A stretch of DNA of 64,000 bases from Pseudomonas sp. AOB-7 (lineage in GTDB: Bacteria; Pseudomonadota; Gammaproteobacteria; Pseudomonadales; Pseudomonadaceae): assembly GCF_003696305.1 (NCBI RefSeq), contig NZ_RFFK01000001.1, positions 372,001 to 436,000 on the forward strand, read 5' to 3'. The notes beneath the pieces are model-generated. The model searched no databases. It saw only the letters and a program-made list of their open reading frames with translations, and was not told where the DNA came from. The translations under genes were made by a program, and so were the position numbers. Within the stretch, counting starts at the first letter, position 1. Each line of letters opens with the position of its first letter. Positions 55,676 through 64,000 of the stretch are shown piece after piece.

Positions 55676-56285
55676 GGGCAAGAGCGGCGCCACGCCGCTG
55701 GAAGGCGACGGCAAACGCATCCTGATGATCTTCGGCACGCCCAAGCGCGAAAGCCTGTGCCATGCCCTCGGCGCCGCCTACGCCCAGGGCGCGCGCGACC
55801 AGGGCCATGTGGTGCGCCAGCTGAAGCTGGGCGAGCTGCAGTTCGACCCGATCCTGCGCGACGGCTACGACCAGAGCCAGAACCTGGAGCCCGACCTGCT
55901 CGAGGCGCAGCGCCTGATCCATTGGGCCGAGCACCTGGTGTTCGTCTACCCGGTCTGGTGGGGCGGCCTGCCGGCGCTGCTCAAGGGCTTCTTCGACCGG
56001 GTGTTGCTGCCCGGCTTCGCCTTCAAGTACCGCCACCGCTCGCAGCTGTGGGACAAGTTGCTCAGCGGGCGCAGCGCCGACCTGCTGGTGACCCTGGACA
56101 CCCCGCCCTGGTACTTCCGCTGGGTCTACGGCGCGCCGGCGCACCGGCAGATGGTGCGCACCATCCTCGGTTTCTGCGGGATCAAGACCCGCCGCCTGGC
56201 CGAATTCGCCCCGGTGCGACCGTCCAGCGAGGAGCAGCGCCAGGCCTGGCTGCGCAAGGCCGAGGCGCTGGGGGTCAAGGCCTAG
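55668..56285 (+). CDS. Flavodoxin-fold NAD(P)H:quinone oxidoreductase
   Basis: 205 residues of the NQO1/KefF fold: [20 protein letters not shown] at the flavin phosphate site and the signature [20 protein letters not shown], then GFAFKYRH. It would reduce quinones by two electrons with bound FMN or FAD. The first eight bases overlap fumC, so translation is probably coupled. Physiological substrate unknown. Confidence 0.88.
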
Positions 56286-56320
56286 GCAGCGCGTAGCGCT
56301 GGCCTGGATTGCCGGCTCCT

Positions 56321-56340
56321 GGTGCGCGCGGCGCCCCCTA
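56321..56340. repeat. Intergenic element, family A copy 2
   Basis: GGTGCGCGCGGCGCCCCCTA is the reverse complement of the 20-bp element at 40087-40106 with one mismatch. As at the other copy, its TAG supplies the stop of the adjacent gene, here the EamA transporter. Confidence 0.7.
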
Positions 56341-57300
56341 CGCCCTGGCCAGCCGCCTTGCCTTGCGTGCGCGCAGCCCGGCCAGCAGCGACGGCCCCAG
56401 CGCGGTCAACGCCGAGCCCAGCACCACCAGCAGGGCGCCGCCGTAGGCGATCCAGTTGACCTGCTCGGGCTGCACGTGATCCGGCCACCAGCTCGCCGCC
56501 ACGGCCACCGAGGCGAAGGTCACCAGCGGGGTGACGGCCAGGGTGGCGCTGACCCGCGAGGCCTCCCAGTGCGCCAGCGCCTCGGCGAAGGCGCCGTAGG
56601 CGACCAGGGTGTTGAGGCAGCAGGCCAGCAGCAGCCAGCCCTGCAACGGGCTCAGCTCGAGCGCCTGCAGCGGCTGCGCCCAGGGCGTCAGCAGCAGGGC
56701 GCAGGCCAGGTAGATCACCATCATCGCCTGCACCGAGTTCCACAGGGTCAGCAGCTGCTTCTGCGCCAGGCCATAGAAGGTCCAGACGAAGGCCGCCGCC
56801 AGGACGATCAGCACGCCGGCGGTGTAGGCGGTGAGCGAGGTCAGCAGCTCGCCCAGGCGCTGGTTGAAGAACAGCACGAAGCCCAGCAGCAGGATCGCCA
56901 GGCCGATGCCCTGGCCCAGGCTGAAACGCTCGCGGAAGACGAACAGGCTGCTGACCAGCAGCAGGATCGGCGCCACCTGGATCACTAACTGCGTCGTGCC
57001 GGGGCTGAGCAGATTGAGACCGACCAGGTACAGCACGTAGTTGGCGGTCAGTCCGGCGATGGCCAACGCCAGCAGCCAGGCGCCCTTGCGCCCCAGCGGG
57101 CGAAAGCGCGGCAGCCGGCGGGACGCGGCCAGGTAGGCGAACAGCAGCGAGCCGGCCACCAGCAGGCGGTACCAGGTGACGGTGACCGGGTCCATCACCT
57201 GCAGCACTTCTTTCAGCTTGATCGGTAGGATGCCCCAGAGCACGGACGTGGTCAGGGCGAGCAGCAGGCCGTAGAGCCAACGGCCGGAGGAGATATGCAT
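56338..57300 (-). CDS. EamA/DMT-superfamily transporter
   Basis: 320 residues with ten hydrophobic helices in two EamA repeats (LYGLLLALTTSVLWGILPIK at the start; VLIVLAAAFVWTFYGLAQKQ in the second half), and a basic C-terminal tail (RARKARRLARA). Predicted RarD-like inner-membrane exporter of a small metabolite. ATG 57300 has GAGG five bases upstream; a longer frame to 57504 is rejected. The stop codon lies inside a repeat element. Confidence 0.88.
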   Translation of the reverse strand: MHISSGRWLYGLLLALTTSVLWGILPIKLKEVLQVMDPVTVTWYRLLVAGSLLFAYLAASRRLPRFRPLGRKGAWLLALAIAGLTANYVLYLVGLNLLSPGTTQLVIQVAPILLLVSSLFVFRERFSLGQGIGLAILLLGFVLFFNQRLGELLTSLTAYTAGVLIVLAAAFVWTFYGLAQKQLLTLWNSVQAMMVIYLACALLLTPWAQPLQALELSPLQGWLLLACCLNTLVAYGAFAEALAHWEASRVSATLAVTPLVTFASVAVAASWWPDHVQPEQVNWIAYGGALLVVLGSALTALGPSLLAGLRARKARRLARA

Positions 57301-57581
57301 GGCGACCTCGAAGCGGGCGACCCGGCAAGTCGCTCGGGCCGCAAAGCGCCATTCTAGGAGGCGGACCGCAACCGGCACAGTAACAGTTAGGCGGCGTTGC
57401 ACGGCACAACTGTACCGCCCTCCCTCTGAAAATGTCAGACTTCCGGCGTCAAAATCTTGGAAAAATCGACAAAAAGCACCAATCAGGCCGACAACCTCGA
57501 CCACTGGTCGCTTCGCTCGGCAGGGCGCAAGGCGCGCAGTAGACTCAAATCATCCAGCCTCTGTAGATGGAGAGCCTTTTT

Positions 57582-57839
57582 ATGTTCGGTCAACGCAGCC
57601 TCGACGCCCAACCTGGGACGCATTACCGCAGCTCCCGCCTGAGTTCCGTCAACGGCCAATATTTCTTTTCGACCCGAGAAGGCACCCTGGAAGGGCCTTT
57701 TGCGTCCCGCCACGACGCCGAACTGGCTGTAGCCCGCTATATCGATCGAGTGAACATGGCCAACAAGCTGCTGCGCCATAGCAACGACCATATCGGCAAC
57801 CTGCAACGCCGCACAGTCCAGCGGGATCAGGAACTCTGA
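57582..57839 (+). CDS. DUF6316-like small protein
   Basis: 85 residues, MFGQRSLDAQPGTHYRSSRL, then VNGQYFFSTREGTLEGPFAS and a helical end (DAELAVARYIDRVNMANKLL). I recognise this as the small Pseudomonas family now named DUF6316; function unknown. An in-frame ATG at 57567 exists, but it overlaps GGAGAG, which is well placed for ATG 57582. Stands alone. Confidence 0.8.
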   Translation: MFGQRSLDAQPGTHYRSSRLSSVNGQYFFSTREGTLEGPFASRHDAELAVARYIDRVNMANKLLRHSNDHIGNLQRRTVQRDQEL

Positions 57840-57971
57840 ACGTCTCCCGCTGATCCGCACCCTAGCCGCTTCGAGCCTGCTTGCTGATGATTTGGCTTGC
57901 CGGCGATTTCCCCACCGGCTACGCGAATCGCCCCTGAAATCGTGCAAACGAGTGGAAACGCTCGCCGATCT

Positions 57972-58961
57972 TCAAAGCCTTGCCAGCCCCAGATCCAGCC
58001 GGTGCGCGGCCAGATGCGGCAGCACCGCGGCCAGCAGCGGCTCCTTGAATGCCTCCTGAAAGCGATGGGCCAGCCCCGGGATCAGCTTGAGCTCGGCCCC
58101 CCGGATATGCGCCGCCACGTGCACGCCGTGCATCACCGGCAGCAGCGGGTCGGCGGTGCCGTGCACCACCAGGGTCGGCACCCGCAGGCGACCCAGCAGC
58201 GCCACCCGGCTCGGCTCGGCGAGGATCGCCAGTAGCTGACGCTGCACACCCTCGGGGTTGAAGGCGCGGTCGTAGGCCAGCTGCGCCTGCTGCAGCAACA
58301 GCGCACGGTCGTCGCGCACCGCCGGGCTGCCCAGTGCGGCGAGCAGGTCGGCCTGCTGCTGCAGCGCCGCCTCGCGGCTGCCCGCCTCGCGCCGCGCCAG
58401 CAGGCGCAGCAGCGACTCGTCCGGTGCCGGCAGGCCCTGGGCGCCGGAGCTGGTCATCACCAGGGTCAGGCTGAGCACCCGCGCTGGCGCCAGGTCGGCC
58501 AGGTGCTGGGCGATCATGCCGCCCATGCTCGCCCCCAGCACATGGAAAGCCGCGACGCCCAGAGCGTCCATCAGACCCAGGGCGTCGTCGGCCATGTCGC
58601 GCAACCGGTAAGGCGCGCCCGGCGCCAGGCCGAGGCGGTAGCGCAGCACCTCGTAGCCCAGGTTGATGGTCGGCGCTGGCTGCCGCCAGCTGCTCAGGCC
58701 AACATCGCGGTTGTCGAAACGTATCACCCGAAAACCCTGCTGGCACAGGCGCTCGACCACCTCGTCGGGCCAGTGGATCAGTTGCCCGCCCAGGCCCATG
58801 ACCAGCAGCAACGCCGGGTCGCGCTGGCTGCCTATGCTCTGGTAGGCCAGGCGCACGTCGCCGACGTCCGCGTAACGGGTCGGTTGCTCGAGCTCGCAGC
58901 GAGTCGCCGCCCAGGACGGCAGGCCGCACAGCAGCGCCGCCAGGAAAATAAATAGACGCAT
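57972..58961 (-). CDS. Secreted alpha/beta hydrolase
   Basis: 329 residues with a signal peptide ([20 protein letters not shown]) and an alpha/beta hydrolase fold. The nucleophile elbow is GASMGG (Ser about 145), the oxyanion region [14 protein letters not shown], a candidate acid is the Asp in [10 protein letters not shown] and the His is in GLAHRFQE. Probably a periplasmic or exported esterase; the substrate is not evident. It is convergent with the DUF6316 gene and followed by no obvious partner. Confidence 0.85.
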   Translation of the reverse strand: MRLFIFLAALLCGLPSWAATRCELEQPTRYADVGDVRLAYQSIGSQRDPALLLVMGLGGQLIHWPDEVVERLCQQGFRVIRFDNRDVGLSSWRQPAPTINLGYEVLRYRLGLAPGAPYRLRDMADDALGLMDALGVAAFHVLGASMGGMIAQHLADLAPARVLSLTLVMTSSGAQGLPAPDESLLRLLARREAGSREAALQQQADLLAALGSPAVRDDRALLLQQAQLAYDRAFNPEGVQRQLLAILAEPSRVALLGRLRVPTLVVHGTADPLLPVMHGVHVAAHIRGAELKLIPGLAHRFQEAFKEPLLAAVLPHLAAHRLDLGLARL

Positions 58962-59081
58962 GAAAACACCGGAAACGCAGAACCCCACTGAACCGCGAGT
59001 CTGGTGATAGTCGTTCGCGAGCGCTGCCACACAACGATGACAATTTGATGAAGGAAGACGAGCGGTCGCCCTGCGGCTCCG

Positions 59082-59155
59082 CGTTGGGCTTCGCTGCGCT
59101 CAGCGCCAACCTACGGACGTAGGTTGGGTCGAGCAGCCTGCGACGAAGCCCAACG
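59082..59155. repeat. Nested palindromic intergenic element, family C
   Basis: Outer arms CGTTGGGCTTCG (59082-59093) and CGAAGCCCAACG (59144-59155); inner arms CCAACCTACG (59106-59115) and CGTAGGTTGG (59118-59127) around GA. It lies between the hydrolase start and the metE stop and could form a cruciform or terminate metE transcripts. Confidence 0.8.
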
Positions 59156-59209
59156 CCCCTGGCTCCCATGGAACGCCAACGCAGGCAAACCGACAGGGCG
59201 AAGCGCCGA

Positions 59210-61513
59210 TCAGGCCAGTTCGGCGCGCAACTGCCTGGCGGCGGCGACCATATTGACCAGCGCCGCCTCGGTCTCCGGCCAGGCGCGGGTCTTCAGGCCG
59301 CAGTCCGGATTGACCCACAGCCGCTCGACGGGGATGCGCGTGGCCGCCTTGCGCAGCAAGCCGGCCATCTCGGCGCTGTCCGGCACGCGCGGCGAGTGGA
59401 TGTCGTAGACGCCCGGGCCGATCTCGTTGGGATAGGCGAAGCGCTCGAAGGCCTCCAGCAGCTGCATGTCCGAACGCGAGGTCTCGATGGTGATGACGTC
59501 GGCATCCATGGCGGCGATGGACTCGATCACGTCGTTGAACTCGCTGTAGCACATGTGGGTATGGATCTGCGTCTCGTCGCGCACGCCGCTGGCGGTCAGA
59601 CGGAAGGCCTCGGTCGCCCAGTCCAGATAGCCCCGCCAGGCGGCCCGACGCAGCGGCAGGCCCTCGCGGAAGGCCGCCTCGTCGATCTGGATGATCTTGA
59701 CGCCGGCCGCCTCCAGGTCCAGCACTTCGTCGCGGATGGCCAGGGCCAGCTGGCGCGCCTGCACCTCGCGCGGCACGTCCTCGCGCGGGAAGGACCACAT
59801 CAGCATGGTCACCGGCCCGGTCAGCATGCCCTTCATCGGCTTGGCGGTCAGACCCTGGGCATAGCGAATCCAGTCCACCGTCATCGCCCGCGGACGGCTC
59901 AGGTCGCCGACTATCACCGCCGGTTTGACGCAGCGCGAGCCATAGCTCTGCACCCAGCCGAAACGGGTGAAGGCGTAGCCGTCGAGCTGCTCGGCGAAGT
60001 ATTCGACCATGTCGTTGCGCTCGGCCTCGCCATGCACCAGCACGTCCAGGCCGAGGTTTTCCTGCACCTCGACGGCGTGGCGGATCTCGCTGTGCATGGC
60101 CTCGGCGTACTCGGCCGCGCTCAGCTTGCCGGCCTTGAACGCCTGGCGCGCCAGGCGAATGGCGGCGGTCTGCGGGAAGGAGCCGATGCTGGTGGTCGGC
60201 AACGGCGGCAGCTGCAGGTGCGCGCGCTGCTTGGCGCTACGCGTGGCGAAGGGCGACTGACGCTGGGCATGACGCGGGCGGATCGCCGCCAGGCGCGCCT
60301 GCACCTCGGCCTTGTGGATGCGCTTTGATGCGGCGCGGGCGGCCTGCACCGCGCGGCTCTGCGCCAGCGCGGCCTGCACCTCGGCCGCCTGTGGCGTCTC
60401 CAGCGCCTGGCCGAGCAACGCGACCTCGCGGCATTTCTGCACGGCGAAGGCCAGCCAGCTCTTCAGTTCGGCGTCCAGCTGATCCTCGCGTTCCAGATCC
60501 ACCGGGCTGTGCAGCAGCGAGCAGGACGGCGCCACCCACAGGCGCTCGCCCAGACGTTCGTGGGCATGGCGCAGCAGCTCGAGCGCCTTGTCCAGGTCGC
60601 AGCGCCAGACGTTGCGGCCGTTGACCACGCCCAGCGACAGCACCTTGTAGGCCGGCAGGCGATCGAGGATGGTCGGGTACTGCTCCGGCGCGCGCACCAG
60701 GTCGATATGCAGGCCGTCCACCGGCAGATTGGCGGCCAGGCCGAGGTTGTCCCCCAGGCCGCCGAAGTAGGTGGCGATCAGCTTCTTGCCCGGCTCGCGC
60801 TGCAGCAGGTTGTAGGCACGCTCGAAGGCGTTCTTCCAGTCCTGCGGCAGGTCCAGCGCGAGGATCGGCTCGTCGATCTGCACCCATTCCACGCCCTGGG
60901 CGGCCAGGCGCTGGAGTATCTCGCCGTAGACCGGCAGCAGGCGTTCGAGCAGCTCCAGCTTGTTGAAGTCGCTGCCCTTGGTCTTGCCCAACCACAGGTA
61001 GGTCAACGGGCCGATCAGCACCGGCTTGACGGCGTGACCGAGGGCATGGGCTTCGTCCACTTCCTCGAACAACTGTCCCCAGCTCAGGGCGAACTGCTGG
61101 TCGACGGCAAACTCAGGCACCAGGTAGTGGTAGTTGGTATCGAACCACTTGGTCAGCTCCTGGGCGTGGGCGCCGCCGCAGCAACTGTGGCCGCTCTGGT
61201 TACCAACGGCGCCACGGGCCATGGCGAACAGGGTATCGAGGCCCGGCTTGCCGGCGGCCGGACGAAAGCGCTCGGGGATCACGCCCAGCGCCAGGGAATG
61301 GCCGAGCACCTGGTCGTACCAGGCGAAGTCGCCGACCGGCAGCAGCTCGATGCCGGCGTCCTTCTGCAGCTGCCAGTGCTCGGCGCGCAGGCGCTGACCG
61401 ACCGCACGCAGACCGGTCTCGTCGAGCGTGCCTTGCCAATGGGCTTCGAGGGCTTTCTTCAGTTCGCGGTCGCGACCGATACGGGGAAAACCGAGGGAAT
61501 GGGACAGGGCCAT
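59210..61513 (-). CDS. metE: Cobalamin-independent methionine synthase
   Basis: 767 residues; transfers methyl from 5-methyl-tetrahydropteroyltriglutamate to homocysteine. The N-terminal half starts [20 protein letters not shown]; the catalytic half has [10 protein letters not shown], the zinc ligands in [10 protein letters not shown] and DCGLKTRAW, and [11 protein letters not shown]. Length is typical. ATG 61513 has GGAGCG; an in-frame ATG at 61528 lies within that site. Divergent from metR. No cobalamin riboswitch-like leader in the 197-bp gap. Confidence 0.97.
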   Translation of the reverse strand: MALSHSLGFPRIGRDRELKKALEAHWQGTLDETGLRAVGQRLRAEHWQLQKDAGIELLPVGDFAWYDQVLGHSLALGVIPERFRPAAGKPGLDTLFAMARGAVGNQSGHSCCGGAHAQELTKWFDTNYHYLVPEFAVDQQFALSWGQLFEEVDEAHALGHAVKPVLIGPLTYLWLGKTKGSDFNKLELLERLLPVYGEILQRLAAQGVEWVQIDEPILALDLPQDWKNAFERAYNLLQREPGKKLIATYFGGLGDNLGLAANLPVDGLHIDLVRAPEQYPTILDRLPAYKVLSLGVVNGRNVWRCDLDKALELLRHAHERLGERLWVAPSCSLLHSPVDLEREDQLDAELKSWLAFAVQKCREVALLGQALETPQAAEVQAALAQSRAVQAARAASKRIHKAEVQARLAAIRPRHAQRQSPFATRSAKQRAHLQLPPLPTTSIGSFPQTAAIRLARQAFKAGKLSAAEYAEAMHSEIRHAVEVQENLGLDVLVHGEAERNDMVEYFAEQLDGYAFTRFGWVQSYGSRCVKPAVIVGDLSRPRAMTVDWIRYAQGLTAKPMKGMLTGPVTMLMWSFPREDVPREVQARQLALAIRDEVLDLEAAGVKIIQIDEAAFREGLPLRRAAWRGYLDWATEAFRLTASGVRDETQIHTHMCYSEFNDVIESIAAMDADVITIETSRSDMQLLEAFERFAYPNEIGPGVYDIHSPRVPDSAEMAGLLRKAATRIPVERLWVNPDCGLKTRAWPETEAALVNMVAAARQLRAELA

Positions 61514-61569
61514 GTCAGAACGCTCCATAGGGAAATCGGAATGGCGCTATTCTCGGCATCCGCATCGAG

Positions 61570-61582
61570 TGAGACAAACTCA
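61570..61582. promoter_or_regulatory. Candidate MetR operator between metE and metR
   Basis: TGAGACAAACTCA, i.e. TGAG-N5-CTCA, has the spacing of the MetR box TGAA-N5-TTCA and lies 57 bases before the metE start in the divergent region. The outer bases match; one position per half-site differs. Confidence 0.45.
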
Positions 61583-61614
61583 AGATATTTGTATTGAACT
61601 ATAGAATTACTCAT

Positions 61615-61696
61615 GTAGCCTGGATGAGGCTTTCCCCATCCACCATCGAGCGGCGCGCGCCGGCGGTGGATACACACAGTGTCATCCACTCTAGGT
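61615..61696. repeat. Intergenic palindromic element, family B copy 2
   Basis: Starts GTAGCCTGGATGAGGC and ends GTGTCATCCACTCTAGG, a diverged form of the element at 34754-34831. The core is CTTTCCCCATCCACC (61630-61644), one mismatch from the others. It sits within the metE-metR regulatory gap, just before the metR start. Confidence 0.75.
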
Positions 61697-61710
61697 TCCG
61701 TGAGTCCGCC

Positions 61711-62628
61711 ATGCTCGAACTACGCCATCTGAAAACCCTGCACGCCCTGCGCGAAACCGACAGCCTGGTGGAGGCCGCCGAGCGCCTGCACCTGACCCAG
61801 TCGGCGCTGTCGCACCAGTTCAAGGAGCTGGAGGAACGCCTCGGCCTGCAGCTGTTCGTGCGCAAGACCAAGCCGGTGCGCTTCACCAGCGCCGGCCTAC
61901 GCCTGCTGCAGCTGGCCGACGCCACCCTGCCGCTGCTGCGCGGTGCCGAGCGCGATCTGGCGCGCCTGGCCGGTGGCACCGCGGGCCGCCTGCATATGGC
62001 CATCGAGTGTCACAGCTGCTTCCAGTGGCTGATGCCGACCATCGACCAGTTCCGCGATGCCTGGCCGGAGGTGGAGCTGGACCTGGCCTCGGGCTTCTCC
62101 TTCGCCCCGCTGCCGGCGCTGGCGCGTGGCGACCTGGACCTGGTGGTGACCTCGGATCCCATCGAGCTGGCCGGCATCACCTACGTGCCGCTGTTCACCT
62201 ACGAGGCGATGCTCGCCGTGGCCAACCAGCACCGCCTGGCGAGCAAGGCCTATATCCAGCCCGAGGACCTAGCCAGCGAAACCCTGATCACCTACCCGGT
62301 GGAGCGCGACCGTCTGGACATCTTCACCCGTTTCCTCGAACCGGCCGACGTCGAGCCGGCGCAGGTGCGCACCTCGGAGCTGACGGTGATGATGATGCAG
62401 CTGGTGGCCAGCGGCCGCGGCGTCTGCGGCCTGCCCAACTGGGCGCTGCACGAGTACAGCTCGCGCGGCTACGTCAGCGCCAAGCGCCTGGGCGAAAAGG
62501 GCCTGTTCGCCACGCTCTATGCGGCGATCCGCAGCGACATGCTGGATGCGCCCTTTATGCGCGACTTCCTGCTGACCGCCAAGGACACCTCCTTCGCCAG
62601 CCTGGAAGGGGTCAGCGTGGCGCGCTGA
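61711..62628 (+). CDS. metR: LysR-type regulator MetR
   Basis: 305 residues: N-terminal winged helix-turn-helix (MLELRHLKTLHALRETDSLV, then HLTQSALSHQFKELEERLGL) and a periplasmic-binding-like effector domain, expected to bind homocysteine. The divergent arrangement with metE is the classic MetR layout and decides the name. Upstream in-frame codons inside the repeat element are rejected; ATG 61711 gives the LysR start. Confidence 0.93.
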   Translation: MLELRHLKTLHALRETDSLVEAAERLHLTQSALSHQFKELEERLGLQLFVRKTKPVRFTSAGLRLLQLADATLPLLRGAERDLARLAGGTAGRLHMAIECHSCFQWLMPTIDQFRDAWPEVELDLASGFSFAPLPALARGDLDLVVTSDPIELAGITYVPLFTYEAMLAVANQHRLASKAYIQPEDLASETLITYPVERDRLDIFTRFLEPADVEPAQVRTSELTVMMMQLVASGRGVCGLPNWALHEYSSRGYVSAKRLGEKGLFATLYAAIRSDMLDAPFMRDFLLTAKDTSFASLEGVSVAR

Positions 62629-62643
62629 CGGCCAGCGGCGACA

Positions 62644-62657
62644 TTGATCTGGATCAA
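62644..62657 (+). promoter_or_regulatory. Anr/FNR box
   Basis: TTGATCTGGATCAA, a perfect TTGAT-N4-ATCAA FNR-class site, is centred about 67 bases before the ATG at 62718. It predicts control by oxygen through Anr. Regulation is inferred from the motif. Confidence 0.8.
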
Positions 62658-62717
62658 GGCGCCTCGTACGCGGCGGGTCTTTACTGACAATACTTTCACC
62701 CACCTGCGGCCCGCGCC

Positions 62718-63137
62718 ATGATCCAAGCCCTGCGCCAGCGCCATTCGAGGTTTGCCGGCCCCCTGGCGGTGCTGTGGCTCGTGCTGTTTCTCGGCTGCTC
62801 CCTCGTCCATGTCGGCAGCCACGTCCATCTGGATGAGCAGCTGGGCGAGGAATCGGCCAGCGTTCTCAATCTCGAGGAAGCGGCCACGTTCCTGCAGACC
62901 ACCCACGGCCATGGCGCGGCTGAGGCCGGCGCGCTGGACGACAGCTGCAGCGCCCTGCAGACCATCCTTTTCAACCAACTGCTGTCGCTGCTGGCACTGG
63001 CCGCGCTGATCGCCATGCCCGGCCTGCTCGCCCTGCCCGACAGGCTGCGCGGCCGCCTGCTGCGTCTCGTCCCCTGCGCGCACGCGCCCGGTTTCCCGCC
63101 ACCCCTGCACCTGCAACTGCAGCGCTTCAACGAGTAA
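62718..63137 (+). CDS. Two-helix membrane protein of unknown function
   Basis: 139 residues. An N-terminal hydrophobic helix (AGPLAVLWLVLFLGCSLVHV) is followed by a His- and acid-rich periplasmic loop (HVGSHVHLDEQLGEE, TTHGHGAAEAG), a second helix pair (LLSLLALAALIAMPGLLALP) and a basic, proline-rich tail. His-rich loops suggest metal binding. I do not recognise the family. First gene behind the Anr box, followed by DUF2933 and methyltransferase genes. Confidence 0.65.
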   Translation: MIQALRQRHSRFAGPLAVLWLVLFLGCSLVHVGSHVHLDEQLGEESASVLNLEEAATFLQTTHGHGAAEAGALDDSCSALQTILFNQLLSLLALAALIAMPGLLALPDRLRGRLLRLVPCAHAPGFPPPLHLQLQRFNE

Positions 63138-63225
63138 CCCCGCCTCTTCCAGTGCAATGCGCAGCCTGCCCGCGCCGGTCATTCGCCGTGCCGGCAAGCT
63201 CCCTCCGATTCCTGGAGAGTCCGTC

Positions 63226-63447
63226 ATGTCTCACGATCTGCGTCCGGCCCCCGCGGCCACTACCTGGCGTTTCTGGCCGGCCCTGCTGCTGTTCGGCGCC
63301 ATCGCCCTGTTCCTCCTCTGGGAGGAGCACGAAGCCCATCTGCTCGGTGCCCTGCCCTATCTGATCCTGCTGCTCTGCCCGCTGCTGCATCTGTTTATGC
63401 ACCGCGGCCATGGTCGGGATAAAGACGGCCCGCACGACCACCACTGA
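63226..63447 (+). CDS. DUF2933 small membrane protein
   Basis: 73 residues with one or two hydrophobic helices (RFWPALLLFGAIALFLLWEE; LLGALPYLILLLCPLLHLFM) and a His-rich C-terminus (HRGHGRDKDGPHDHH). This matches DUF2933, often found near heavy-metal resistance genes. ATG 63226 has GGAGAG; the upstream extension is rejected. Sixteen bases before the next gene. Confidence 0.85.
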   Translation: MSHDLRPAPAATTWRFWPALLLFGAIALFLLWEEHEAHLLGALPYLILLLCPLLHLFMHRGHGRDKDGPHDHH

Positions 63448-63463
63448 GCAGGAGGCACAGCCT

Positions 63464-64000
63464 ATGGAACATACAAGCTCGGCCTACGGCCTGTGGGGCC
63501 TGGTGATAGTCAACTCACTGGTGTTCATCCTGTTCGCCTTCAGCTTCTTCAAGCCCAGCAGCGCGCGGGACTGGCGTACCTTCGGCAGCTTCGCGGCCTT
63601 TATCGTCGCGCTGTTCGTCGAGATGTACGGCGCGCCGCTGACCCTCTACCTGCTGGCCGGCTGGCTGCAGAGCCGCTACCCGCAGCTCGACCCGCTGTCC
63701 CACGAGGCCGGCCATCTGTGGCACAGCCTGCTGGGCCTAGAGGGCGATCCGCACTTCGGCGCGCTGCATATCCTCGGCAACCTGCTGATCTTCGCCGGTT
63801 TCTGGCTGCTGGCCAGCGCCTGGCGCGTGCTGTATCGCGCGCAGCAGGCCGGCGAGCTGGCCGACAGCGGCCCCTACGCGCGCGTTCGCCATCCGCAATA
63901 CCTGGCCTTCGCCCTGATCATGCTGGGCTTTCTGCTGCAGTGGCCGACCCTGCTGACCCTGCTGATGCTCCCCGTCCTGCTGCTGATGTACGTGCAGCTG
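63464..64000 (+). CDS. Isoprenylcysteine carboxyl methyltransferase-like membrane protein, 3' truncated by window
   Basis: 179 residues visible; the frame is open to the end of the window. Several hydrophobic helices (YGLWGLVIVNSLVFILFAFS, LGNLLIFAGFWLLASAWRVL) lead to the ICMT/PEMT motif GPYARVRHPQYLAF, which contains the SAM-binding HPxY element. These bacterial enzymes methylate unknown substrates and are often next to DUF2933 genes. AGGAGG precedes the ATG. Confidence 0.85.
   Translation, partial: MEHTSSAYGLWGLVIVNSLVFILFAFSFFKPSSARDWRTFGSFAAFIVALFVEMYGAPLTLYLLAGWLQSRYPQLDPLSHEAGHLWHSLLGLEGDPHFGALHILGNLLIFAGFWLLASAWRVLYRAQQAGELADSGPYARVRHPQYLAFALIMLGFLLQWPTLLTLLMLPVLLLMYVQL

Noticed and set aside
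61514-61710. Cobalamin riboswitch before metE
   Set aside because: The 197-bp gap is mostly a palindromic repeat and shows no B12-box-like sequence; metE here fits MetR control.

Overview
The window looks like the chromosome of a high-GC gammaproteobacterium, most likely Pseudomonas. The clues are rmf next to pyrD with rlmKL, dacB and yggL-type genes nearby, an hpd-hmgA-fahA-maiA tyrosine operon, DUF6316/DUF6685/DUF2835 genes typical of pseudomonads, REP-like palindromes and Anr- and Hfq/Crc-type sites. It is ordinary chromosome: no prophage, intact insertion sequence or CRISPR array was seen.

Layout. 1-7.3 kb: the end of an RND efflux permease, an IS3-like transposase scrap, and a CGNR zinc-finger gene divergent from a hydrolase / glutathione transferase / three-domain flavo-iron-sulfur oxidoreductase operon; the divergent promoter holds seven GTWAC half-sites. 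7.8-8.1 kb: two near-identical initiator tRNA units, each with promoter and terminator. 8.2-10.6 kb: cytochrome b561, rimO and a DCC-family thiol protein. 10.6-18.0 kb: a leftward operon of UDP-GlcNAc 2-epimerase, NfrB, NfrA and a DUF4434 protein, which matches the phage-N4 receptor glycan pathway of E. coli and is the most striking system here. 18.1-25.7 kb: a P-loop kinase-like protein, a pseudouridine-synthase homologue without its catalytic Asp, a DUF1326/DUF2182 pair, trmO, amtB, a DUF883/YqjE/YqjK trio and an EAL phosphodiesterase. 25.7-27.2 kb: the ruins of a multicopper oxidase-cytochrome operon.

27.2-40.1 kb: dgt, a FUSC-like membrane protein, a Cache-GAF-HD-GYP protein with a large insertion in its catalytic domain, yggL, dacB, rlmKL, rmf with a structured leader, pyrD and two small conserved families. 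40.3-48.1 kb: a chemoreceptor, a sodium-dependent amino acid transporter and the complete tyrosine degradation pathway (hpd, hmgA, fahA, maiA). The transporter and hpd both carry A-rich Hfq/Crc-like motifs directly before their Shine-Dalgarno sites. 48.5-57.3 kb: ABC exporter, DsbA-like protein, trhO, bolA-like, DUF2059, DUF2804, a class II fumarase, a flavodoxin-fold quinone reductase and an EamA transporter. 57.6-64 kb: DUF6316, a secreted hydrolase, divergent metE/metR, and a membrane-protein operon behind a perfect Anr/FNR box that runs off the window.

Two themes link the regions. Cyclic di-GMP appears three times: MshEN-like repeats in NfrB, an EAL protein and an HD-GYP protein. Dispersed intergenic palindromes also recur, including copies of one 15-bp core at three loci and of a 20-bp element at two.
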